Assembly (NCBI RefSeq): GCF_023151555.2
Contig: NZ_CP100426.1
Location: 620,001-684,000 of the forward strand
Direction: 5' to 3'
From: Photobacterium sp. CCB-ST2H9
GTDB lineage: Bacteria > Pseudomonadota > Gammaproteobacteria > Enterobacterales > Vibrionaceae
Length of the DNA: 64,000 bases
This document shows positions 9,017 through 17,899 of the stretch, one piece after another. The translations under genes were made by a program, and so were the position numbers. Position 1 is the first letter of the stretch. Every line of letters starts with the position of its first letter. Under the pieces are notes generated by a model, which was not told the origin of the DNA, ran no database searches, and was given only the letters and a program-made list of their open reading frames with translations.

Positions 9017-9041
9017 GGCCAGACTGAAATCTGGCCCTTTT
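9017..9041 (+). terminator. Terminator of the thi operon
   Basis: Stem GGCCAGA (9017-9023) with TCTGGCC (9030-9036), 6-base loop, then CTTTT. It lies 33 bases after the tenA stop. Confidence 0.8.
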
Positions 9042-9092
9042 CCCAGCCACATGGTCATCTCAGTCTGTGCATTTATCAATTGTTCCCGCAAA

Positions 9093-9686
9093 TTATTTCC
9101 CGGCCAGGTGTAAGTTCTCCAGCATATTCAGCAGGATACCCACGCCATCTTCCAGCATTTCATATTGCCGCGCTTTACCGAGCACCCGGATTCCCTGCAT
9201 TTGCATGACCAGAAAACGGCTGAACTGAACCGGATCCGTTGCTTTATTCCATTCGCCGTTTGCCTGAGCATTCCGGATTGCCTGTTGATAACGTGCAGCC
9301 AGGGTTTCGAAGAGTAAACCACCCGATGCCAGCACACTTTCATCACAGTGGGCCCGTTCGAGCAAAGCATTTTGCATGAAACACCCACATTTCTGATCGC
9401 GCTGTAGGGCAACAAAACGTTTCAGATAAGCCAGAATATCGGAGTAACCCGATTCATCGTGCAAAATTTTTCGCAATGGCGGAAACGACACCTGTTGCAG
9501 GTAATAATCCAGCGCTTCACTGAAAAGAGAGGCTTTATCCGTATAAGTGTTGTAAAGACTGAATCGGTTGATCTCCAGATGTTCGACCAAATCCGACACT
9601 GAAGTATCGGCATAGCCTTTTTGCCAGAACAGTTCCATTGCCTGGATAAGCTTTTCTTCTCTGTCAAAATTTTTGGTTCTGGCCAT
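9093..9686 (-). CDS. TetR family transcriptional regulator
   Basis: DNA-binding repressor of 197 residues. The N-terminal TetR domain (about 5-60) shows LIQAMELFWQKGYADTSVSDL and the recognition-helix segment INRFSLYNTYTDKASLF; the rest is a ligand-binding helical domain that resembles the YcdC/AcuR-like group with a Cys-rich patch (DQKCGCFMQN). Start ATG 9686 is preferred over GTG 9698. It is divergent from a glutathione transferase gene, with a palindrome at 9716-9732 between them, so it probably represses that gene and itself. The inducer is unknown. Confidence 0.85.
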   Translation of the reverse strand: MARTKNFDREEKLIQAMELFWQKGYADTSVSDLVEHLEINRFSLYNTYTDKASLFSEALDYYLQQVSFPPLRKILHDESGYSDILAYLKRFVALQRDQKCGCFMQNALLERAHCDESVLASGGLLFETLAARYQQAIRNAQANGEWNKATDPVQFSRFLVMQMQGIRVLGKARQYEMLEDGVGILLNMLENLHLAGK

Positions 9687-9715
9687 ATTGATTCTCACTG
9701 GGATCTTTTTTCATA

Positions 9716-9732
9716 TTACGTACTTGACGTAA
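9716..9732. promoter_or_regulatory. Candidate TetR-family operator
   Basis: TTACGT (9716-9721) and ACGTAA (9727-9732) form a perfect 6-bp inverted repeat around a 5-base centre. It overlaps the -35-like TTGACG (9724-9729) of the rightward promoter, whose -10-like TAGATT is at 9748-9753. Binding here would block transcription of the transferase gene. Confidence 0.6.
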
Positions 9733-9753
9733 GGCTGTTTATTCCCTTAGATT
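9724..9753 (+). promoter_or_regulatory. Candidate promoter of the glutathione transferase gene
   Basis: TTGACG at 9724-9729 and TAGATT at 9748-9753 with an 18-base spacer. The palindrome at 9716-9732 covers the -35 element. Confidence 0.5.
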
Positions 9754-9787
9754 TTAATCTAAACGATCATTCCGATAAAGGTGCATG

Positions 9788-10399
9788 ATGAAAATCTATG
9801 AGCTCGCCCCCTCCCCAAGTGCAAGACGTGTGAGTATCTTTCTGGCCGAAATGGGCATCGACGTTGAACGGGTTTCCGTTGATATCCGCAGTGGCGAAAA
9901 TCTGACGGAAGCATTTCAGAGCAAGAGCGCGAACCACTTAATTCCGGTATTGGAGCTGGATGACGGTACTACGATCTGTGAATCCATCGCAATCTGCCGG
10001 TATTTTGACGAATGTTACCCTTCCGATAAGTCTTTGTTCGGCAATTCGCCGATTGAAAAAGCACAGATTGAAATGTGGCAACGCATTGTTGAATTGAAAG
10101 GTTTATTGGTTGCGATGCAGGCATTCAGGAATCTGACCGGTATTTATCAGGACCGTGAAACCTGTATTGAAGCATGGGGAGAAGTCTCACGGGACCGCCT
10201 TGTGGCATTTCTGCCGGAACTGGACCAACAACTCTCGAAGTCGCCCTATATCGCTGGCGAGAATTTCTCTGTGGTAGACATTACCGCCGTTGTGATGTGC
10301 AATTTCATGAAAAATCTGAACGTCGAGGTTGATGAGTCACTCCCTCATCTTCAGGCCTGGCTTCAAAAAGTCAGCACCCGCGCTTCAGTATCCCGGTAA
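9788..10399 (+). CDS. Glutathione S-transferase family protein
   Basis: Cytosolic protein of 203 residues with an N-terminal thioredoxin-like domain (YELAPSPSARRVSIFLAEMG, then HLIPVLELDDGTTICESIAI with the Pro and Ser-containing glutathione site) and a C-terminal helical domain containing the N-capping-box-like FSVVDITAVV. Start ATG 9788 has AAGG six bases upstream; ATG 9785 is only three bases away. It is likely controlled by the divergent TetR regulator and may detoxify an electrophile. Directly downstream sits the truncated start of a second transferase. Confidence 0.88.
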   Translation: MKIYELAPSPSARRVSIFLAEMGIDVERVSVDIRSGENLTEAFQSKSANHLIPVLELDDGTTICESIAICRYFDECYPSDKSLFGNSPIEKAQIEMWQRIVELKGLLVAMQAFRNLTGIYQDRETCIEAWGEVSRDRLVAFLPELDQQLSKSPYIAGENFSVVDITAVVMCNFMKNLNVEVDESLPHLQAWLQKVSTRASVSR

Positions 10400-10421
10400 A
10401 AAAACAACAGAAGGAATTTGG

Positions 10422-10472
10422 ATGATTGATCTCTATACAGCGCGTACGCCAAATAGTCACAGCATGAAATGA
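10422..10472 (+). pseudogene. Remnant N-terminus of a second glutathione S-transferase
   Basis: A 16-codon frame, MIDLYTARTPNSHSMK then TGA, preceded by AAGGAATTTGG. The first eleven or so residues match the usual start of YfcG/GstB-type transferases (MIDLYT..TPNGHK), so this looks like the surviving 5' end of a deleted gene rather than a chance ORF. It sits 22 bases after the intact transferase gene and runs straight into the terminator at 10476-10504. Confidence 0.55.
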
Positions 10473-10475
10473 GCC

Positions 10476-10504
10476 AAAAAGAGTGGCCAGAAAGCCACTC
10501 TTTT
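10476..10504. terminator. Bidirectional terminator between the transferase gene and yaeQ
   Basis: Stem GAGTGGC (10481-10487) with GCCACTC (10494-10500), flanked by A5 on the left and T4 on the right, so it works for both converging genes. Confidence 0.85.
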
Positions 10505-10512
10505 CAGCGTAT

Positions 10513-11058
10513 TTAAGCAGAGCGCTGCCACCACTGCGGGATGACCGTACAATTGCCGGTATTGCCGGACAACCAGGCGTGCTCGCCTTCGATCGTCAGT
10601 TGCAGTTGCATTGTCCGTTCAACCATGCCCTCAAGGCATGCAAGTGCTTCATCTTCGATGAACACAACCGAAACATTTTTATATTGTGAAGCTTTTGATT
10701 TCATGGACTGCCACCAGATTGGCGCAGCATTATCACCATAAGCATAAATCACCACGCGATCCGCTTTTTGGGCCGCGCGTTTCACCCTTTTTTCATCAGG
10801 CAGACCCAGCTCAACCCACAGCTCGATCTCATCGCTCAGATTCTTTTTCCACAAATCAGGCTCATCGGTATCACAGAGCCCTTTGGTAAAAGCCAGATCC
10901 TGATCGGCATTCAGCCCCCAGGCCAACACCCGTAACATGAGCCGCTGCAGTGTCTCCGACGGATGACAAGCCAGTGTATGTGACCCGTCAAGGTAACAAT
11001 CCCTGTCCAGATCAGCGACATTCATTTGCGCTTTATAAATGGTGGCTTTCAGAGCCAT
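10513..11058 (-). CDS. yaeQ: YaeQ family protein
   Basis: Cytosolic protein of 181 residues matching YaeQ over its full usual length: MALKATIYKAQMNVADLDRD start, HPSETLQRLMLRVLAW, DLWKKNLSDEIELWVELGLPDEKRVKRAA and the Trp-rich end. The family has a PD-(D/E)XK-like fold in published structure surveys, with E and K near EIELWVELG; its role is not settled, although E. coli YaeQ was once linked to RfaH function. Single gene with a shared terminator. Confidence 0.9.
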   Translation of the reverse strand: MALKATIYKAQMNVADLDRDCYLDGSHTLACHPSETLQRLMLRVLAWGLNADQDLAFTKGLCDTDEPDLWKKNLSDEIELWVELGLPDEKRVKRAAQKADRVVIYAYGDNAAPIWWQSMKSKASQYKNVSVVFIEDEALACLEGMVERTMQLQLTIEGEHAWLSGNTGNCTVIPQWWQRSA

Positions 11059-11090
11059 AATTGAGTTTCCAGATCATCAGTAAAAATTAA

Positions 11091-11558
11091 TTATTGCCGC
11101 CGTAAAGCTGCAAAACGCTGATTCATTGCTTCCAGCGCATTTGCAACGTGCTGACATTCCAATGTTACACGCTCATCTGAAAATTCACTAAAGCCATTTG
11201 CATAATAATCTTGCGAATGGGCTAATTTCGACTGCCAGGCAATTAAATCCACTTTTGGCAGCTGCTCTTTGACAACAAACCGGCCCGCCTGTATGTATTC
11301 AAGTGCGAGCCGGGAGTATTCAATGTATTGATCATTCACCTGTCGGCGGGTTTCATCCATACTCCTGGTACAAGCCTGAAGCACTGCATCCTTGAGCATG
11401 TATGTCGTATACAGATTGACCAGTCTTTTCGCATTTTCACTCAGGGGCTGGCCGGGTTGAGGGTGACTGGTAATGCCTGCTGCCTGCACAGATGTTGCAG
11501 AAAATGCAGCAAACAGGCCAATCGCCATGACTTGCCGAGATATCCATGATCTATTCAC
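11091..11558 (-). CDS. Hypothetical exported protein
   Basis: Small periplasmic protein, not recognised. The start is uncertain: GTG 11558, preceded by GGGGA, gives a natural signal peptide (MNRSWISRQVMAIGLFAAFSATSVQA) with cleavage after VQA; GTG 11570 and ATG 11528 are alternatives. The mature part of about 130 residues is mostly helical and has two cysteines, in LQACTRSM and LECQHVA, that could form a disulfide. It lies in the same direction as yaeQ, 32 bases upstream of it, so the two may share a transcript. Confidence 0.6.
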   Translation of the reverse strand: MNRSWISRQVMAIGLFAAFSATSVQAAGITSHPQPGQPLSENAKRLVNLYTTYMLKDAVLQACTRSMDETRRQVNDQYIEYSRLALEYIQAGRFVVKEQLPKVDLIAWQSKLAHSQDYYANGFSEFSDERVTLECQHVANALEAMNQRFAALRRQ

Positions 11559-11622
11559 AATCGTCCCCACTTCTACACAAACTGAAAGTCGTCACCGCAC
11601 ACTGAGATTTTTCAGAGGCAGC

Positions 11623-11925
11623 TTAAAAACAGGTGGGGAATAATTCGGCAAGCGTGATTTGTTTGGCAGCCAGTGCCTCTTTGACAGATTTAGGCAGTTG
11701 TTTAATTTTATATTCCAGCTGCATCGCCTTGCGTTTATCCCCAATCCTGATACTCCATGCCAGAATCAGAGGCCCTTTTCCTCTCAAAGAACGGGCCCCT
11801 TTCTGACCAGACTGGTGTTCAGAGAAACGACGGTTCACATCCGTCGTTACTCCACAATATAGGCGATTACAGCGTGTACGTATTAAATAGACAAACCAGA
11901 TTGGTACAGGATCACGCTTATTCAC
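11623..11925 (-). CDS. GIY-YIG nuclease family protein (YhbQ-like)
   Basis: Protein of 100 residues consisting of a single GIY-YIG domain: VYLIRT and [16 protein letters not shown] give the GIY and YIG equivalents and the following catalytic Arg, and [10 protein letters not shown] supplies the Glu. Such stand-alone proteins act on damaged or branched DNA; the exact substrate is unknown. Its ATG overlaps the end of yceH by 8 bases, so translation is probably coupled to yceH. Confidence 0.88.
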   Translation of the reverse strand: MNKRDPVPIWFVYLIRTRCNRLYCGVTTDVNRRFSEHQSGQKGARSLRGKGPLILAWSIRIGDKRKAMQLEYKIKQLPKSVKEALAAKQITLAELFPTCF

Positions 11926-12592
11926 TTAACTCTCTGATTTTATCTTTCAGCATCAAAATTTCTTCTTTTAACGATGCAACTTCATCTTCGAGCAATGCCA
12001 GACGTTCCTCTGTCTCCTCATCATGACCACCGGAAACACTGAACTGAGACTGACTCTGCGTTGAGGACATTTGCGCGATGTCTTCATCACCAAACAAATG
12101 CATATAACGACTGTCACGTTTACCGGATTCACGGGGAAGCTTGACCACAAAAGGTCCTTTGCTGTCTTCTGCCATAGAAGCAAGCACAGTCTCTGCTTCT
12201 TTCACATCCGCAAATGTGCACAGTCGGTTCGTTCTGGTACGAATTTCACCTGCCGTTTGCGGGCCTCGGAGCAGTAAGACACAAAGAATGCCTTTTCCCT
12301 GTTCAGAGAACTGAAGTGTACTGAATTCAGTATTGCAAAAACGGTGCTGATATTTGGTGACACGACTGCCAAAGCCGGTCACTTCCTGAATCAGGCGCTT
12401 AGATTTCAGACTTTCCAGCGTATCCATCACCGTCGCTTCATCCAGTGACATCACGGGATCGCGGTTACTTTTTTGATTACAGGCAGTTGTCAGTGAGTTC
12501 AGAGTAAGGGGATACTGATCCGGCGTGGTCACTTCTTTTTCAAGCAGACAGCCAATGATTCTCGCTTCAAGAGGGCTAAGAGTTATCTCCAT
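11918..12592 (-). CDS. yceH: YceH family protein (DUF480)
   Basis: Protein of 224 residues with two winged-helix-like DUF480 repeats: [48 protein letters not shown] and [15 protein letters not shown]. The C-terminal 45 residues form an acidic coiled coil ([28 protein letters not shown]). Function is unknown across the family; in E. coli it lies near mviN/flg genes, but here it is joined to a GIY-YIG gene. AAGGA lies upstream of the ATG. Confidence 0.9.
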   Translation of the reverse strand: MEITLSPLEARIIGCLLEKEVTTPDQYPLTLNSLTTACNQKSNRDPVMSLDEATVMDTLESLKSKRLIQEVTGFGSRVTKYQHRFCNTEFSTLQFSEQGKGILCVLLLRGPQTAGEIRTRTNRLCTFADVKEAETVLASMAEDSKGPFVVKLPRESGKRDSRYMHLFGDEDIAQMSSTQSQSQFSVSGGHDEETEERLALLEDEVASLKEEILMLKDKIRELSE

Positions 12593-12624
12593 ACAAATTG
12601 ATCCTTTTTCTTATCGTTTTCTGT

Positions 12625-12650
12625 TGGATGGCGATAAACACCGCCATCCA
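12625..12650. other. Hairpin between yceH and the GGDEF gene
   Basis: A 9-bp perfect inverted repeat, TGGATGGCG (12625-12633) with CGCCATCCA (12642-12650), and an 8-base loop. Neither strand has a T run next to it, so a rho-independent terminator is doubtful; it could be a transcript-end or processing structure. Confidence 0.4.
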
Positions 12651-12736
12651 TGACCTGAAAAGAGATTATCATGGTCAAAGAATCCGACAAGCGGAAAGTC
12701 CATCAATGATGGGGATACACACTAATGAATCAAGAA

Positions 12737-13684
12737 TCAGGTGACTTCTGCAGCAATAAAGCAGTTTCTCCCATGTTCTTTTGCCTGATAAAGCACTTTA
12801 TCGACAATCTGGTAGATGTGCTCAGGCGTTTCCAGCCCGGTCGGGACCCATGAAACCATCCCCTGACTGACGGTGACAATATGCGATGTCGTCGATTGAG
12901 TATGAGGAATTTCCAGTCGTTCAATGCACTTTTTCAGACGCTGACACTCTTTGATGGCTTTTTGTTTATCGCATTGACTCAGCAAGACCACAAACTCTTC
13001 ACCGCCATATCGGGCCACCAGTTCTCCCGCCCGGCTGAAGTTATCTTTCAACTCTTTCGCCACCATTTGCAGGCAGCGGTCTCCTTCCAGATGCCCATAA
13101 TGATCGTTGTAAGGCTTAAAGTGATCAACGTCGATCATTATCACAGTCAGCGGATTTCCGCTGCGCCCATGAATTGATATGAATTCGGCAAGTTTGATAT
13201 CTAGATAACGCCGGTTTGCAATTTTAGTCAGCCCATCCTCATTCACTTGCTCCGACAACTTTTCGTTTGCAAATCTGAGCTGTTCAGAGGTGGCTTTCAA
13301 TTGATGACGCATATTGGCAATACGCTGCATGGCTTTGAGCTTGGAGACCAGTACAATCTTATCAACCGGCTTTACCAGGTAATCATCCCCGCCCATATCA
13401 ATGGCCTTCGCAATCATTTCCGGTTCATCGTGACCACTGAGAAAAATGATCGGAACCCATTCTGAATGCTGACGACGCAGTTGCCGTACCACTTCGACAC
13501 CATCCATCTCCGGCATGCTGATATCCATTAAAACCAGATCAGGTTCAAAATTCGGATATCGAATAATCGCTTCTTCTCCCGAACCCACAGCTTCTACATG
13601 ATGACCCAGGCGCTGTAATCTCACTGCTAATTGTAATCTTTCTACATGCACATCATCGACGAGCAATATTCGCATTGCATCCAT
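12737..13684 (-). CDS. Response regulator with diguanylate cyclase (REC-GGDEF)
   Basis: Cytosolic signalling protein of 315 residues. A receiver domain (about 4-125) has the acidic pair D10-D11, phosphoacceptor D54 in VLMDISMPEMDG and the Lys in VKPVD; a short coiled-coil linker leads to a GGDEF domain (about 155-310) with the active motif GGEEF. It should make c-di-GMP from two GTP when phosphorylated. Five residues before GGEEF the inhibitory-site position reads RAGE rather than RxxD, so product inhibition may be weakened. No kinase gene is adjacent. A second possible start is ATG 13675. Confidence 0.93.
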   Translation of the reverse strand: MDAMRILLVDDVHVERLQLAVRLQRLGHHVEAVGSGEEAIIRYPNFEPDLVLMDISMPEMDGVEVVRQLRRQHSEWVPIIFLSGHDEPEMIAKAIDMGGDDYLVKPVDKIVLVSKLKAMQRIANMRHQLKATSEQLRFANEKLSEQVNEDGLTKIANRRYLDIKLAEFISIHGRSGNPLTVIMIDVDHFKPYNDHYGHLEGDRCLQMVAKELKDNFSRAGELVARYGGEEFVVLLSQCDKQKAIKECQRLKKCIERLEIPHTQSTTSHIVTVSQGMVSWVPTGLETPEHIYQIVDKVLYQAKEHGRNCFIAAEVT

Positions 13685-13949
13685 TCAGGCATCCCGCTGT
13701 TCTGTTAGGTATTCGTTAACAACATTTATAGCACAGAGTGAATATCAAAGTGTCGCCCGTTACTCCGTCCAGTTCACAACCTCTGCATTCAACCTCGCGA
13801 TTTTGAAAGCAATTTTCAGCCCCTAATTTCAGCTCTTTCAATCTCTCTGAAGAACCTTAATCTCAAAGAGAGAAAGTCATCTATATTGACTTTTAGTGCT
13901 ATGTCATTAGCATTCGCCTCCTTTATTCAAAACACCCTTAGGAATTTGT

Positions 13950-14402
13950 ATGTCTGAGATTGATAAACAAGACCTCGATCAGGTCGAAAATGTTGAGTAC
14001 ACGCTGGACGATTGCTCACCTGAATTGCGCCAGGTCGTAGAATTTGAGCAGGTACCGGAAGAGCTGTTAAACATGCTGGTCAATGTGTATAAGGTCTCAG
14101 AACCGACTTCCCGGGAAGCCTGGGATGAACTGCCGGCCAGTGCTCAGAACGTACTGGATAATTTCGAACAATTTCATGCGCTGGTTGCACTCAGTCAAAG
14201 CTATGCTGGCGTCGACTTCCTGGGCGAAATGCAGGATGCTCAACTGCCAGAGCAGATGAGCGAAGAAGAACAAAGCGAATACAAAGCTGTTCTTTTAGAC
14301 AAAGTACTGCGTAATTGCGTTAAAGATCTGTGTAAACAACTGAAACAGGCTCGTCGTCACCCGCCGATGAAAAAAGAGTTCCAGTCGATTTTCAATCAGT
14401 AA
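13950..14402 (+). CDS. Conserved-looking hypothetical acidic protein
   Basis: Cytosolic protein of 150 residues, not assigned to a known family. It is strongly acidic at the N-terminus and basic at the C-terminus (LCKQLKQARRHPPMKKEFQSIF), mostly helical, without a signal peptide or membrane segment. AGGA precedes the ATG and a strong terminator follows at once, so it is a genuine single-gene unit. The neighbouring cti gene has its own upstream region. Confidence 0.65.
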   Translation: MSEIDKQDLDQVENVEYTLDDCSPELRQVVEFEQVPEELLNMLVNVYKVSEPTSREAWDELPASAQNVLDNFEQFHALVALSQSYAGVDFLGEMQDAQLPEQMSEEEQSEYKAVLLDKVLRNCVKDLCKQLKQARRHPPMKKEFQSIFNQ

Positions 14403-14407
14403 TCTTT

Positions 14408-14434
14408 CAGGGAGCACTCAGCTCCCTGTTTTTT
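14408..14434 (+). terminator. Terminator after the acidic protein gene
   Basis: Stem CAGGGAGC (14408-14415) with GCTCCCTG (14421-14428), 5-base loop, then six T. Confidence 0.9.
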
Positions 14435-14554
14435 AGTGCTCATCTGACTGCCAGCTGAACCGCCCTCCAGTTAATTGAACATCGTTTAAAACAGCTTGAG
14501 ATCACCTTGCGATTACTTATACTTAACGCTTTTCAGGCAGACTTTGATAGACTC

Positions 14555-16951
14555 ATGACCCTTCATTTTTCCAAACTGACTAAACGTCCAGTGCTGCTGT
14601 TTTTTGTGCTGGTCCTTTCAGGTTGTGCGACCTACGCCGGATTCAATCTCGATCAGCTCTACGGTCAGCCAGAACCCCAGAAAAGAATCCTGCCCGCAGA
14701 AGCCAGTCTGGCGCAACGGTACCTGAACGAAGTCAAGCCGCTTGTCGAAAACCGCTGTGTTGTCTGTCATGCCTGTTACGATGCTCCCTGCCAGTTAAAG
14801 ATGTCCTCAGCAGAAGGGATTGACCGGGGCGCGAACAAAGAAAAAGTCTATCAGGGAACACGGCTGATCGCAGCCAATACGACCCGTATGTTTATTGATG
14901 CGCACAGTACGGATGAATGGCGTCAGAAAGGTTTCAATGCGGTCTTAAATGAGCGGATGCAAAGCCCGGAAACCAATACTCAGTTGAGTGTCATTGCCAG
15001 AATGCTGACCCTGAAACAGGCTCATCCGTTACCTGATGAAAAAGTATTGTCCGGCAACTGGGATTTCTCGCTGGACAGAAACCAGCAATGCCCGACGATT
15101 GAAGAAATGTCTGCCTTTGAGCAATCTTACCCGCTTTGGGGGATGCCTTACGGGCTACCCAAATTGGCAGAAAATGAACACCAGCTTTTGATGGACTGGG
15201 TTGCTTCAGGCGCCCCCATGACCAGTCAAAATACAGTCTCACCGGAAGCCAGAGACGAAATAAACAAATGGGAAACATTCCTGAACCAGAATGATTTCAA
15301 ACATCAGCTCACCGCCCGGTACCTGTTTGAGCACTGGTTTGTATCCCATCTTTACTTCTCTGGTGTTCAGTCATCAGATGGAAAGACAGCCTTTTTCCGC
15401 ATTGTGCGTTCCCGTACAGCACCGGGAGAACCGGTTGATCTGATCGCAACACGACGCCCGTTCGACGATCCGGGTGTATCACGGGTTTATTACCGTATTC
15501 TTCCGGTGCGCGAAACGATTGTCGATAAGACCCATATGCCGTTTGTACTGAATGACGAGCGTCTGGCCCGTTTAAACGAACATTTCATTCAACCTGAATA
15601 CACTATCAGTGCCTTGCCGGGGTATACGCCTGAACTGGCTGCGAACCCATTACTGGCCTTTGAACAGCTTCCTGTCAGTGCCCGATACCGGTATATGATC
15701 GACAATTCCCAGCATACCATCATGGGTTTCATCAAAGGACCGGTCTGCCGTGGTCAGCTGGCACTGAATGTCATCAATGACAGATTCTGGGTCGTCTTTG
15801 TCGACCCGGATATGGCAGATATTCCTGAAGTGGCTGCCTTTTATGCCTCACAGGCAGATAACCTGCGCTTGCCGGCTGAAAAAAACAGTACTGCCCTGCC
15901 GTTACACAACTGGGTCACCTACTCCAAACAGCAAGGCCGTTTCCTGCGCGCGAAAAATGAATTCATGAACCGGACCTTCAAGAATGGTGAGCATCTGACC
16001 ACTGACTTAATTTGGGATGGTGACGGTTTTAACGACAATGCAGCCCTGACGATCTTCCGTCACTTTGACAGCGCAACCGTGGTGAAAGGTTTAGTGGGCA
16101 CTCCTCCGAAAACAGCCTGGGTTCTCGATTATTCACTCATTGAGCGAATTCACTATCTTCTTGTCGCAGGATTTGATGTTTACGGAAACTTTGGTCATCA
16201 GCTGCTAACCCGCATGTACATGGACTTCCTGCGGATGGAAGGTGAATCTAACTTCCTGTCGCTGTTGCCACCCAACACACGACACGCCGAGCTGGCCGAC
16301 TGGTATCAGGATGCCAATCAGCCGCTGCAGAACTTCCTGCAGGGTGATATCAATGATTTCTCTCAGCCATCGGGGATCCGTTATCAGACAGATCATCCGA
16401 AAGCGGAACTGATGCAGATGCTGAAGAAGAAGTTGGCCGGTGTTGATCAGGATAAGACACGATATGCGCTGGACAACCTGAAACTAAGCAAAGACAGTAT
16501 CAACCAGCTTCGTGCGCTCGCCCGTATTCAGGGCCGCCAGGCAACCTTATATCCTGAACTGACGTTCATCATGATTGAACCGAGTGACCCGAAAGTTCAG
16601 CCGCAACTACTGACACTAGCCCGTAACAGCGCGCATAAAAATATTTCCAGCCTGTTTGAGGAAGAAAAGAACCGGGAACCATCTCAGGATAACCTGACGC
16701 TGGTTCATGGCTTACTGGGCAGTTACCCGAGCGTTTTCTGGCAAATTCGGGAATCTGACCTGGCTGATGTCGTCAAACAGGCCAAGCGAATTTACAGCGA
16801 GGAAGATTACCAGGCCCTGTTGGATAAAGTCGCGGTCCGGAGAACAGACCCGAACTTTTGGGCGTTCAGTGATCAGTTAAATCAGATTTACAGAATCAAC
16901 CACCCTGTCGAATCCGGCCTGCTGGATTACAACAGGCTGGAAAACCGCTAA
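14555..16951 (+). CDS. cti: Fatty acid cis/trans isomerase
   Basis: Periplasmic haem enzyme that converts cis-unsaturated membrane fatty acids to trans, making the membrane more rigid under solvent or heat stress. The c-type haem motif CVVCH is at residues 68-72, followed by an extra CYDAPC. Length (798 residues from this start) fits Cti of about 760-790. The N-terminus ends in LVLSGC, a lipobox, so the protein is probably lipid-anchored. An upstream TTG start (14507) adds 16 residues and is less likely. Single-gene unit, terminator at 16972-16996. Confidence 0.93.
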   Translation: MTLHFSKLTKRPVLLFFVLVLSGCATYAGFNLDQLYGQPEPQKRILPAEASLAQRYLNEVKPLVENRCVVCHACYDAPCQLKMSSAEGIDRGANKEKVYQGTRLIAANTTRMFIDAHSTDEWRQKGFNAVLNERMQSPETNTQLSVIARMLTLKQAHPLPDEKVLSGNWDFSLDRNQQCPTIEEMSAFEQSYPLWGMPYGLPKLAENEHQLLMDWVASGAPMTSQNTVSPEARDEINKWETFLNQNDFKHQLTARYLFEHWFVSHLYFSGVQSSDGKTAFFRIVRSRTAPGEPVDLIATRRPFDDPGVSRVYYRILPVRETIVDKTHMPFVLNDERLARLNEHFIQPEYTISALPGYTPELAANPLLAFEQLPVSARYRYMIDNSQHTIMGFIKGPVCRGQLALNVINDRFWVVFVDPDMADIPEVAAFYASQADNLRLPAEKNSTALPLHNWVTYSKQQGRFLRAKNEFMNRTFKNGEHLTTDLIWDGDGFNDNAALTIFRHFDSATVVKGLVGTPPKTAWVLDYSLIERIHYLLVAGFDVYGNFGHQLLTRMYMDFLRMEGESNFLSLLPPNTRHAELADWYQDANQPLQNFLQGDINDFSQPSGIRYQTDHPKAELMQMLKKKLAGVDQDKTRYALDNLKLSKDSINQLRALARIQGRQATLYPELTFIMIEPSDPKVQPQLLTLARNSAHKNISSLFEEEKNREPSQDNLTLVHGLLGSYPSVFWQIRESDLADVVKQAKRIYSEEDYQALLDKVAVRRTDPNFWAFSDQLNQIYRINHPVESGLLDYNRLENR

Positions 16952-16971
16952 ATCAAGACTGAAGACAGCAT

Positions 16972-16996
16972 AACCGGCCCGCGTGGCCGGTTTTTT
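16972..16996 (+). terminator. Terminator of cti
   Basis: Stem AACCGGCC (16972-16979) with GGCCGGTT (16985-16992), 5-base loop, then a T run to 16996. Confidence 0.9.
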
Positions 16997-17072
16997 CTTA
17001 CTGGCGCCAGATGATACACTGGACCGCAAAGGGACACAGATCCCAACTGAAGCAATGTAACAGAGAGCACAC

Positions 17073-17888
17073 ATGCAAGGTACACTGAGCAAAATGCGTT
17101 CATCGCTTGGCGATGTTGTGAACTACCAACTTCTGGTCGGCGATGAAACCCTCGATCTGAATCCCCTGATCGGCAAGCCGCTCCGGCTGACTTTTACCGG
17201 CAATATTTACTGCGATGCCTGCGGTAAGAAAACGAAAAAAAGCTACTCACAAGGACACTGTTTTCCCTGTATGAAAAAACTGGCTCGTTGCGATATGTGC
17301 GTGATGAAGCCTGAAACCTGCCATTATGCGCAGGGCACCTGCCGGGAGCCTGAGTGGGGCGATACACATTGTATGGTGCCGCACTATGTCTACCTGTCGA
17401 ACACATCTGGGCTGAAAGTCGGAATTACCCGGCACACTCAAATCCCGACCCGCTGGATTGATCAGGGGGCAACACAGGCTTTACCGATACTGAGAGTTAA
17501 AAATCGCCACCTTTCCGGCTTAGTCGAAGTGGCTCTGGCAGAATTTATTGCGGACAAAACCAACTGGCGTGCAATGCTAAAAGGTGATTCAGACGCTCTC
17601 GATTTAAAAGCCGAAGCCCACCATCTGCTTCCGGCAATCGAATCCAGACTTCAGGATCTGCTTTTACAGTTTGGCGTCGATGCCATTGAACGACTGGATG
17701 AAGAAATCGTACAGATTGCCTACCCGGTCAGTCAGTATCCAACCAAAATCACTTCACACAATTTTGATAAGGAAGCCGTCGTTGAAGGGGTTCTTCTGGG
17801 TATCAAAGGGCAATATCTGATTTTCGATACTGGTGTGATAAACATTCGAAAATTCACCAGCTACGAAGTAACGGTACAAACACCTTAA
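17073..17888 (+). CDS. DUF2797 family protein
   Basis: Protein of 271 residues typical of DUF2797. A Cys-rich N-terminal part (CDACGKKTKKSYSQGHCFPC, then CDMC, C and TCREPEWGDTHC) looks like one or two zinc sites. The central YVYLSNTSGLKVGITRHTQIPTRWIDQGA resembles the GIY-YIG/T5orf172-type nuclease core (YVYL and KVGIT with a downstream Arg). The biological role is unknown. It is alone between two terminators. Confidence 0.85.
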   Translation: MQGTLSKMRSSLGDVVNYQLLVGDETLDLNPLIGKPLRLTFTGNIYCDACGKKTKKSYSQGHCFPCMKKLARCDMCVMKPETCHYAQGTCREPEWGDTHCMVPHYVYLSNTSGLKVGITRHTQIPTRWIDQGATQALPILRVKNRHLSGLVEVALAEFIADKTNWRAMLKGDSDALDLKAEAHHLLPAIESRLQDLLLQFGVDAIERLDEEIVQIAYPVSQYPTKITSHNFDKEAVVEGVLLGIKGQYLIFDTGVINIRKFTSYEVTVQTP

Positions 17889-17899
17889 ATCATTGAAAA

